Shown piece by piece: positions 1 through 6,306 of a stretch of DNA of 19,901 nucleotides. Every line of letters begins with the position of its first letter. Position 1 is the stretch's first letter. Origin of the DNA: CAYNTG01 sp964400105 (lineage in GTDB: Bacteria > UBP14 > UBA6098); NCBI GenBank assembly GCA_964400105.1, contig CAYNTG010000039.1:1-19901 (forward strand), read 5' to 3'. A program made the translations under genes and the position numbers. The notes under the pieces are model-generated. The model made no database searches and had not been told where the DNA came from. It worked only from the letters and a program-made list of their open reading frames with translations.

Positions 1-227
1 GCATAGAAATATTCGATATAAACGGCCGAGTTGTCGCCGAAATCCCCGCGAACGGAAGCGTAGGGTCGAGGCCTGCCTCGACTGCGGGCGACGCAAGCGT
101 CGCCCCTACAAACGCCTCCGGCGCGTGCCGGTGGAAACCCGAAGCTTCCGTCGGTTCCGGTGTGTATCTTGTTCGCGCGAAAGTTGCTGATAATGAGATT
201 ACGAAGAGAGTCGTGTATTTAAAATAA
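1..227 (+). CDS. C-terminal end of a T9SS-exported protein (partial, 5' end outside window)
   Basis: The reading frame enters from the left edge (first full codon at base 3) and stops at 225-227. The visible residues begin IEIFDINGRVVAEI and end SGVYLVRAKVADNEITKRV-VYLK. This is the usual pattern of a type A T9SS (Por secretion) sorting domain: a beta strand with DxxGR, then a W, then GVYxxR, and a lysine-rich last strand. Such a tail directs proteins that have crossed the inner membrane through the outer membrane. What the rest of the protein does cannot be seen. The tail is odd because a palindromic repeat (60-109) interrupts it between the EIPANGS segment and the RWKPE segment without breaking the frame, adding roughly 17 low-complexity residues. 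The family assignment is fairly sure; the function of the cargo is unknown. Confidence 0.8.
   Translation, partial: IEIFDINGRVVAEIPANGSVGSRPASTAGDASVAPTNASGACRWKPEASVGSGVYLVRAKVADNEITKRVVYLK
60..109. repeat. Palindromic repeat element inserted in a coding sequence
   Basis: The element is bounded by GTAGGG (60-65) and CCCTAC (104-109), which are inverted copies of each other. Inside are two perfect hairpins: GTCGAGGC (65-72) with GCCTCGAC (75-82), and GGGCGACGC (86-94) with GCGTCGCCC (97-105). It reads through in the frame of the surrounding T9SS-tail gene without a stop. The form resembles a small extragenic palindromic or MITE-like element that has entered a gene. No second copy was found in this window. 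Confidence 0.7.
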
Positions 228-697
228 CGCCGATTCCACACGTTTCGACGGACAAACGGCGACGAAAAGTGTGGTGTATTTGAAATGAATCGTCGCCAAC
301 CGAAGCGAATCCGCCGAAGGCGGTTGAGCAAGTTGGTTCCGGCTCTGCCGGTTGCCTGTTGCCGCGTGGCGACCGAAGCGAATCGTATATTTGAAATAGA
401 GAAAATGGGCAAATATATACTAAACAGCAGGCGCGTCAACACAGAAAGCGCTTACATGAGGGCAAAAACCCGACTTTTTGTGCCCATGTGTTAGCTGTTT
501 ATACATAAAAGTGTGTATTTTAGGTTCGTCAGATTATTTTTAGCAGTACGTTCTTGGAATAACCGATTATCGGCGACACATTTTTATTATCGATTACGGC
601 TATGCGAAATTTAAAATTAAATTCGATATAAACCCTTTTGCCTTTTATACGTCCAAATTTATAGAAGGTATAAAAAATATAACGGAATGTTAGAATC
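228..697. other. Gene-poor interval with inverted and degenerate repeats
   Basis: No convincing gene lies here; the only ORF (285-494, 69 codons) is arginine-rich with no recognisable family. Right after the preceding stop is an imperfect inverted repeat, CCACACGTTTCG (236-247) and CGAAAAGTGTGG (263-274), which could be a weak terminator without a T-run. A second imperfect hairpin spans 454-489 (arms ACAT..GGGCAAAAA and TTTTT..GCCC.ATGT). Phrases resembling the end of the preceding gene recur: GTGTATTTAAAATAA (213-227), GTGTATTTGAAATGA (274-288) and GTATATTTGAAATAG (385-399). The last two sit next to repeats of CCGAAGCGAATC, which suggests old duplicated gene ends. A short inverted pair TTTTATAC (643-650) and GTATAAAA (668-675) lies just before the next gene in AT-rich DNA and could be a regulatory site. 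Confidence 0.45.
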
Positions 698-2800
698 ATG
701 GTAAATCGAACGAAAGATCAAAATAAGAAACCGGGCGAAAACCCCGAAAGTCGCGGGCTACTGCTCGTCTTCGAGGGCCTCGACGGCGCAGGCAAAAGCA
801 CACAGGTAAAACTCCTCGCCGATTATTTGGAGGCCGATGGACATCAGGTTGTCGTTACGAGTTGGAATTCCAGTAAGTATATTGGGAAGGCAATTAAAAA
901 CGCCAAGCGTGCCCAGTTGCTCACGCCGAATTGTTTCAGCGCGCTTCACGCCGCGGATTTTTTCAACAGACTCGAGAACATAATTATCCCGTCGCTAAAT
1001 GCGGGCAAGATCGTTATCGCCGATCGATATTCATATACCGCACTCGCACGCGATGAGGCTCGCGGTATCGATGCCGAGTGGGTCAAGCGGATTTTTTCCC
1101 TCGCAATCGAGCCGGACTTAGCGTTTCTCTGCCGTGTCCCTGTGGAAGTCGCGCTCGAGCGGGCGATGAAGAAAAACGGCAACGTGCCCAAGTTCTACGA
1201 GTCCGGGATGGATGTTTCCGGCGAAACCGATCCGATACAATCGTTTAGGGAATTCCAGGGTAGGGTAGATAAGGCGTATGCGAAGTTAGTCGATAAGGGA
1301 ATTTTGACACCGATCGAAATGGATCGTGATGAAGATCAAATATTCGCCTCTATTTTAACTCAGGTTAAACCGCTTCTAAAATCCTCTTCTTCAAAGCGTG
1401 AAACCCAAGCTACTAAAGGATTGGAATTGTTTAAGGGGTACTCTTTTGGAAAGAATCCTACCGGGTTGAATTTCTCGGATGAAACTTTTATAAGTAAGCT
1501 ACCGAAACACGGCCTTCCCGGCAAACTAATCGTTATCGAGGGCGCACACCACGCCGGGGTTACGCATCAGGTGAACGCGCTCTATGACTGGCTTCAGGTC
1601 CGCAACGTCGATGTGGTCAAAGCCGGAATGGGCGAAACCTGGATAACCACGGAGATCATGGATCGCGCCGCTCCGAAGAATGCACTATCTACTTCCACGA
1701 ATGTGATGCTCACAGCGAGCGAGATGGCCTATATTCTCGAGATCGAGGTGCTGCCCGCTTTAAAGCGCGGAGCAATCGTGCTTTTGAATAGGTATTTTAT
1801 CACGACTCTCGTTTGCGGTTTATTGAGGGGGATGGACCGTGATTGGTTGATCGAAACGCTCGGCGGGTTTGGAGTCCGGCCGGATTTGACTATTTATATC
1901 GATACGCCGTTCGAGATTTTACTCGAACGCATCGATTTTACGAGTTTGCTTGCGGAGGAATCGATCTATACCGGCCTCGATATCGGTTTCACGCGCGATG
2001 TCGAGACGAGTTTCGATTTTTATCAGCGAAATGCTATTTCGGCTTATCGGGAGATCGTTAAAGCCGATGGGATTCCGTTGTTAAAGGGTAATCGCGATCA
2101 TACAAAGCTCTACGAGCCGATCTCCAAACTCGTAGCCGAAGTTATCGATATCGACTCCGAAAACCATCCGATAAATAAACGTTTAAAGGAAGTTCTCGAG
2201 CTATACCATAAGCATAACGGCTATTTTGAACATGCGCAAAAGGTCCGCGAATTCGCCTGCCAAATTTTCGATGTAACTGCGGATATTCACGGTCTCGGGA
2301 AAACGGCGAGGGATTTACTTGAATATGCCGCGCTGTTACACGATGTCGGCCGTTCGGTCGGCCCCGACCACGAAAAACATAGCTACAGCATAATCATGGA
2401 TTACGAATTCACGGAACTAAGCGAAGAGGAAAAGCGCATCATCGCGATAATCGCGCTTTACCATAACGGCTCTGCGGATTCGCTCGATAACACCCGCCAG
2501 TGGAAACTCTCTGCGGAAGAACAGCTTGCGGTTCGACGGTTATCGGCTATATTACGCGTTGCGGATGCGTTGGACTCCTCGAATAAACAGGTCAGCGCAA
2601 AATTGCGTGTATCGAGGGAGATGGGCGCGCTTGTTCTCGACATCAACTCGGTCAATAAAGCCAAGGCTGAACGGAAGGATGTTTTGTCGAAAAAAGACTT
2701 GTTTGAGCAACTTTTTAAGATTGATCTTTTAATCGATAGAAACCGGATCGAGAGGATAAAAACAAAGGGCAAAAATTACAAAGATGGCTTATTCTTATGA
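698..2800 (+). CDS. Three-domain fusion: thymidylate kinase-like + degenerate kinase-like + Ppx/GppA-type HD domain
   Basis: The protein has 700 residues. Residues about 20-225 are a thymidylate-kinase-like P-loop domain with Walker A GLDGAGKST (27-35), an ADRY motif (D109, R110) and a YESGMD...SFREFQ segment. Residues about 276-480 repeat the same fold, but the P-loop reads GAHHAGVTH (282-290), so the catalytic Lys is Val288, and the DRY motif is NRY (364-366). This half is probably non-catalytic. Residues about 485-690 match the HD domain found at the C terminus of Ppx/GppA exopolyphosphatases, with metal ligands intact: H512, H548-D549, H558, H561, H589 and D623. Ordinary thymidylate kinases have about 210 residues. 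Its stop overlaps the start of the DUF4956 gene (ATGA). There is no clear Shine-Dalgarno site. Domain assignment is confident. The substrate is not known: dTMP, another nucleotide and polyphosphate are all open. Confidence 0.85.
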   Translation: MVNRTKDQNKKPGENPESRGLLLVFEGLDGAGKSTQVKLLADYLEADGHQVVVTSWNSSKYIGKAIKNAKRAQLLTPNCFSALHAADFFNRLENIIIPSLNAGKIVIADRYSYTALARDEARGIDAEWVKRIFSLAIEPDLAFLCRVPVEVALERAMKKNGNVPKFYESGMDVSGETDPIQSFREFQGRVDKAYAKLVDKGILTPIEMDRDEDQIFASILTQVKPLLKSSSSKRETQATKGLELFKGYSFGKNPTGLNFSDETFISKLPKHGLPGKLIVIEGAHHAGVTHQVNALYDWLQVRNVDVVKAGMGETWITTEIMDRAAPKNALSTSTNVMLTASEMAYILEIEVLPALKRGAIVLLNRYFITTLVCGLLRGMDRDWLIETLGGFGVRPDLTIYIDTPFEILLERIDFTSLLAEESIYTGLDIGFTRDVETSFDFYQRNAISAYREIVKADGIPLLKGNRDHTKLYEPISKLVAEVIDIDSENHPINKRLKEVLELYHKHNGYFEHAQKVREFACQIFDVTADIHGLGKTARDLLEYAALLHDVGRSVGPDHEKHSYSIIMDYEFTELSEEEKRIIAIIALYHNGSADSLDNTRQWKLSAEEQLAVRRLSAILRVADALDSSNKQVSAKLRVSREMGALVLDINSVNKAKAERKDVLSKKDLFEQLFKIDLLIDRNRIERIKTKGKNYKDGLFL

Positions 2801-3687
2801 GAAATATATTATCGAAAACCAGCCGTGGCTCACAGGTTATTTTCATAATTGCGGGATTAATCCTGATACTCGTTTTAATGCCCGATTTAGACGGAATATT
2901 GAACTCGGCAACAGCTTTCGCGCAAGATGATGCTTCTCAAATATTTACCGGAAATTCGGATTCGCCAACCGAAGGCCCGCCCGACGAAGGCGGCGCACCC
3001 CGCAAGACCTTATGGGACACGGACTGGAGTGACGCGCTCAATATCCTCGCTACGCTATTTCTCGCCTCGGTGCTTTCCGGGTTAGTGAGTTATCGTCGGC
3101 GCGGAGGAAGCGCGCAGATGGACTTTACCGAGGCTCATATCGTGCTGTCTGCGGCGTCGGCGCTCATGATGATGATTATCGGCAGCCAAATTGCGCGCGC
3201 ATTCGGGCTGATGGGCGCGGCATCGATCGTCCGATACCGTTATTCCCTAAAATCCCCGAAGGAAGCGAGTTCGCTGGTTATCGCACTTGGAATAGGCATG
3301 GCATGTGGCGTGGGGCTATATTCCCTCGCAATAATCGCCTCGTTATACATTGTTGTAGTTATTAACCTTCTCGAACACATTCCGTCCGGTCTGAAAAAGG
3401 CCTTATTCCCAACCAATTGGACCTGGAACCTGAGGGTCAGGACTACGGAGCCGGACGAGATGCTTGCTACAATAAAGGTTTTGTTGTTAAGAGAAGATGT
3501 TTCCTATAAGATCAAAAAAATCATTGGCGACAAAGGCCCGGAGAGCAATCAAACGGATATCGAGGTCGAAATATTGGGGAATATCGATAGAAACGAATTC
3601 GCCGAAAAACTCGCTTCAAACGATGTAATAAGGGTTCAATGGAAACAAGATAAAAGCTCGACCTTCGATGATTTCGAAATAAAATAA
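2797..3687 (+). CDS. DUF4956 family membrane protein
   Basis: The 296-residue protein has an N-terminal hydrophobic stretch (14-29) that may be a signal peptide ending near AFA-QD, then an acidic, Gly/Pro-rich linker. The core of about 80-195 has four likely membrane segments and the hallmark RAFGLMGAASIVRYR (134-148), close to the RSFGLxGALSIVRFR signature of DUF4956. After the core is a soluble tail (about 210-285) with alternating hydrophobic residues that could be an ACT-like domain, as in MgtC-type proteins. In other bacteria DUF4956 genes often sit beside VTC-type polyphosphate polymerase and CotH kinase genes; neither is present here. The start overlaps the kinase/HD gene by 4 bases and the stop shares one base with the porin start, so translational coupling is likely. 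The biochemical role is unknown. Confidence 0.8.
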   Translation: MRNILSKTSRGSQVIFIIAGLILILVLMPDLDGILNSATAFAQDDASQIFTGNSDSPTEGPPDEGGAPRKTLWDTDWSDALNILATLFLASVLSGLVSYRRRGGSAQMDFTEAHIVLSAASALMMMIIGSQIARAFGLMGAASIVRYRYSLKSPKEASSLVIALGIGMACGVGLYSLAIIASLYIVVVINLLEHIPSGLKKALFPTNWTWNLRVRTTEPDEMLATIKVLLLREDVSYKIKKIIGDKGPESNQTDIEVEILGNIDRNEFAEKLASNDVIRVQWKQDKSSTFDDFEIK

Positions 3688-4664
3688 TGAAAACACGAAT
3701 CATCATATTTCCTATACTACTTTTATGTGCAGTAATATCCTTTGCAAAAGTAGATATCGATGTCGGCGGCGAGATTATCGCGGGTTGGCAGTGGGATTCC
3801 CGCGAGATTTATCCTAATAATGAATTTTATCTCCGAAGGATTCGCCCGAAGATCGAGGTAGATTTCGACACGCTATCGACATTCTCGGCGAAAATATCCT
3901 TCGATCTTAACTCAGATTTTGCGGAACTCAAGGATGCCGTAATCCGGTATAAATACGGTCGCCAGCTCGAGGTCGGTATCGGGCAAAGAAGAAAACCGTT
4001 CGGACTCGAAGATATTCTCGGTCTCGGAGGAGTTCCTGCAACCGACTGGACAGAACTTCACGATATTTTGGACGAAGCCGGCTATCTCGACCGCGACATC
4101 GGTGTTTGGATTTCCGGTAAATTCTTTCAGGAGCCGTATCAAATCGAATACGATTTTGGTATCTTCAATGGCCACAACGGAGACGCAATCACGAGCGAGA
4201 AGCAGTTCGCCGGGCGATTGATCTACTCGCCTATAAAAACCGTCGATATTATCGCGAGCTACGGCACCGGATTGGACACGCTTGGACTCGAACGGCGCAG
4301 CGCATATAATATCGGGGCGATAGCGTCGCCGGGCAATCTCGAATTAGGCGGTGAATATATCGCCGGAAACGACATCGTCACGAACGACGATTTCGATGGC
4401 TACGAAATCTGGACTCGATACACCTTCGGCAAATTCCGCCCTTATTTACAATATGAGCACAATTTCTGGAAGCCTTATTATAGTTATGAGTCAGGCATGG
4501 ACCCGGTTTTTGCGGATATGTCGGAGAGAAAAAAAAGAACCCATTTGGGATTAGGTTTCGAGCCTATCGGAGGAATCCGTTTGAAAGTTCAGGCAACCTA
4601 TATCGACGACAATTATGAAACACCTTATACCGAAATCAAGCTTCAGGTTTCCGCGAGGTTCTAA
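3687..4664 (+). CDS. Phosphate-selective porin O/P-type outer-membrane beta-barrel
   Basis: The 325-residue protein begins with a signal peptide (residues 1 to about 20, ending ISFA). The mature part is made of short amphipathic beta strands: DVGGEIIAGWQWDS, EFYLRRIRPKIEVDF, and later KTVDIIASYGTG. The strand starting FYLRRIRPKIEV, the segment RRKPFGLED, and the final aromatic residue (SARF) are typical of the OprO/OprP porin family, whose known members pass phosphate or polyphosphate across the outer membrane. Specificity cannot be assigned, because the family name also covers many uncharacterised barrels. It is the third gene of the cluster, starting on the last base of the DUF4956 stop codon and ending one base before the lipoprotein start. 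Confidence 0.78.
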   Translation: MKTRIIIFPILLLCAVISFAKVDIDVGGEIIAGWQWDSREIYPNNEFYLRRIRPKIEVDFDTLSTFSAKISFDLNSDFAELKDAVIRYKYGRQLEVGIGQRRKPFGLEDILGLGGVPATDWTELHDILDEAGYLDRDIGVWISGKFFQEPYQIEYDFGIFNGHNGDAITSEKQFAGRLIYSPIKTVDIIASYGTGLDTLGLERRSAYNIGAIASPGNLELGGEYIAGNDIVTNDDFDGYEIWTRYTFGKFRPYLQYEHNFWKPYYSYESGMDPVFADMSERKKRTHLGLGFEPIGGIRLKVQATYIDDNYETPYTEIKLQVSARF

Positions 4665-4665
4665 A

Positions 4666-5169
4666 ATGAAGCTCTTAATTCCAATATCGATTCTTCTTGT
4701 AATATTCGCCGGATGCACAAAATCGCCGAACGAACCGGAACCCGAGCCGGTCGATAACTGGCATACCGTCATTATTTCCGAGATCGTCTCGGACAACGTC
4801 TCGATAATCGAGGACGAGCACGGCGATTTCGACGATTACATCGAAATTTACAATTCACGGGACACGGTCGTCGATATATCCGAATACGGCCTGACCGACG
4901 AACCAGGCGTGGCAAAATACGACTTCCCGGCCTTCACCTTCATCCAACCGGACACGGTTTTACTTATCTGGTGCGACGCCGAACCGGACCAGGGCGCCTT
5001 CCACGCGAACTTCGGAATCAGCGCCGGGGGCGAATGGGTGGCGTTGCTCGATCCCGAAGGCGGTATCGTCGATAGCGTCACAGTGCCCGAACTTGCCGCA
5101 GACGCGGCTTTCGTGCGCGATTCGATTGGATCGTGGATTATCGGTACTCCATCGCCGGGAGTGCGATAG
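4666..5169 (+). CDS. Lipoprotein with a lamin-tail (LTD) domain
   Basis: I place the start at 4666, one base after the porin stop, because it gives a clean lipoprotein signal (MKLLIPISILLVIFAG-C17). An in-frame ATG at 4615 would add 17 residues inside the porin gene and bury the signal. The mature protein has a Pro/Glu-rich spacer and then one LTD domain from about residue 32 to the end. The signature parts are VIISEIVSDN, DFDDYIEIYNSRD, DISEYGLTDEP, LLIWCDAEPDQGAFHANF, GGEWVALLDPEGGIVDSV and the closing GTPSPG. LTD domains are surface modules that bind or tether other molecules and often accompany CotH or nuclease genes. The last gene of the 698-5169 cluster, it is probably anchored in the outer membrane or on its inner face. 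Its 3' end has a second copy at 6054-6173. Confidence 0.85.
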   Translation: MKLLIPISILLVIFAGCTKSPNEPEPEPVDNWHTVIISEIVSDNVSIIEDEHGDFDDYIEIYNSRDTVVDISEYGLTDEPGVAKYDFPAFTFIQPDTVLLIWCDAEPDQGAFHANFGISAGGEWVALLDPEGGIVDSVTVPELAADAAFVRDSIGSWIIGTPSPGVR

Positions 5170-5229
5170 AACAATGATAATCGTTATCTTACATAGTGCT
5201 ATTTATAATATTATGCCGTGGTGCTTTCT

Positions 5230-5772
5230 ATGATTCGCGTAGTTAAATATAATCCGCAGTGGCCGGATATATTTCGCGCTATCGCATCGCAGATCGAGTT
5301 GGCGCTTGCCGATATCCCGCATTGGATAGAGCACGTCGGATCGACGTCGGTTCCGGACCTTTCGGCCAAACCGATAATCGATATGGATATAGTCGTTCCC
5401 GAAGATGTTTATAAAACGGCGATTATCAGGAATCTCGAAAATATCGGATATGTTCATCGAGGAAATTTTGGAATCGAAGGCCGCGAGGCGTTCGATGCGC
5501 CAGAAGCCTTGCCCGGGCATAATCTTTACCTTTGCAGTAAAGGCTCTCTACCTTTGCGAAACCACCTCGCGGTTCGTGATTATCTTCGAGTAAATCCTCG
5601 ATTCCGAGACCGATATTCCGAATTAAAACTCGCCCTTGCCAGACAATTTCCCGACGATATCGATTCGTATGTCGAAGGTAAAACCGGTTTTCTCACGGAG
5701 ATTCTACTGCTGTGCGATTTCTCTGAAGACGAGATACACGAAATTACTGCGGTGAACAAAAAACCTGGTTGA
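5230..5772 (+). CDS. GrpB/UPF0157 family protein, nucleotidyltransferase-like fold
   Basis: The 180-residue product is a full-length GrpB family member (often misnamed dephospho-CoA kinase). Near the N terminus it has the family pattern VKYNPQWPDIF, then IEHVGSTSVPDLSAKPIID, where the GST and the KPIIDMD acidic residues form the expected nucleotidyltransferase-like active site. HNLYLC and LRNHLAVRDYLR follow, both family-typical. I prefer ATG at 5230 over GTG at 5218 because the homologous part begins with MIRVVKY; neither has a clear ribosome binding site. The family is proposed to transfer nucleotides, but its substrate is not established. The gene sits 60 bases after the lipoprotein gene and may be separately transcribed. 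Confidence 0.85.
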   Translation: MIRVVKYNPQWPDIFRAIASQIELALADIPHWIEHVGSTSVPDLSAKPIIDMDIVVPEDVYKTAIIRNLENIGYVHRGNFGIEGREAFDAPEALPGHNLYLCSKGSLPLRNHLAVRDYLRVNPRFRDRYSELKLALARQFPDDIDSYVEGKTGFLTEILLLCDFSEDEIHEITAVNKKPG

Positions 5773-5960
5773 TACTCCTCCCATTTACTTCCAATCGAGT
5801 TTGGTAGTAACTCCCGGTATCGAATTTTACAGATTATTATCAAAAAGTAAGAAAACGAGGAACACAAAAAATACACGAATTTCTTGCTTGTAGAAGAATT
5901 TTACACTATATTTCGATTAATTAAGGTTAGAAATTACTAATAATTGTCTGATAAAATTAT
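5773..5960. promoter_or_regulatory. AT-rich spacer with possible promoter for the chimeric ORF
   Basis: The sequence is AT-rich and has no gene. TATATTTC at 5907-5914 matches seven of eight positions of the Bacteroidetes -7 box TAnnTTTG, with TTG at 5884-5886 about where a -33 box would lie. This is weak support. Confidence 0.25.
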
Positions 5961-6173
5961 ATGAAGAAACTACTGAATCCTAAAGTGAAAGAGTTAGTTA
6001 CCAAAGCGCAGGAGTATGCACTTCAGCGCGACATGGAGACGGCTTTATCACTTCTCGATCCCGAAGGCGGTATCGTCGATAGCGTAACAGTCCCCGAACT
6101 TCCCGCAGACTCGGCGTTTGTTCAGGATTCCGGTTCATGGTTTAGCGGAACCCCCTCTCCGTGGTGCCGGTGA
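5961..6173 (+). pseudogene. Chimeric small ORF: unknown N terminus joined to duplicated LTD lipoprotein tail
   Basis: The ORF encodes 70 residues. The first 30 (MKKLLNPKVKELVTKAQEYA...) look like the start of a helical, perhaps TPR-type, protein. From LLDPEGGIVDSVTVPEL onward it is a copy of the last 41 residues of the LTD lipoprotein at 4666-5169. The DNA copies (5047-5169 and 6054-6173) share an unbroken run of more than 30 bases and differ by one in-frame codon deletion and scattered substitutions (Ala to Pro, Arg to Gln and others). The LTD domain is far from complete and there is no signal peptide, so this fragment cannot fold as a normal LTD. I read it as the scar of a recombination or deletion that joined two genes, or the remnant of a lost paralogue. 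Whether it is expressed is unknown. Confidence 0.6.
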
Positions 6174-6232
6174 GACCGGTGGCAAATGGGCCTCGACGCT
6201 TGCGCGACATGTCGCCGACCCGAATAATTGTC

Positions 6233-6267
6233 TTGACATTTCGCAACACTAAATTAAATTATATTTG
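6233..6267 (+). promoter_or_regulatory. Candidate promoter of the metalloprotease gene
   Basis: TTGACA at 6233-6238 is followed by TATATTTG at 6260-6267, an exact match to the Bacteroidetes -7 consensus TAnnTTTG. The spacing from TTG to TA is a few bases longer than the usual optimum. The translation start is 40 bases downstream. Confidence 0.45.
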
Positions 6268-6306
6268 TTGTTATCTATATTATGGAATTTCACGTCGGGA
6301 GCAATT

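Noticed and set aside
285..494. 69-codon ORF on the + strand
   Set aside because: It is arginine-rich, has no ribosome site or recognisable family, and crosses the repeats of the gap.
1523..2140. Second kinase-like domain as an active nucleotide kinase
   Set aside because: The P-loop Lys and the DRY aspartate are both replaced, so ATP-dependent catalysis is unlikely.
4615..4665. 17-codon N-terminal extension of the LTD lipoprotein
   Set aside because: It lies inside the porin gene and would bury the lipoprotein signal; ATG 4666 gives a normal lipobox.
5176..5188. Small hairpin GATAA-TCG-TTATC after the lipoprotein gene as a terminator
   Set aside because: The stem is only five AT-rich pairs and no T-run follows.
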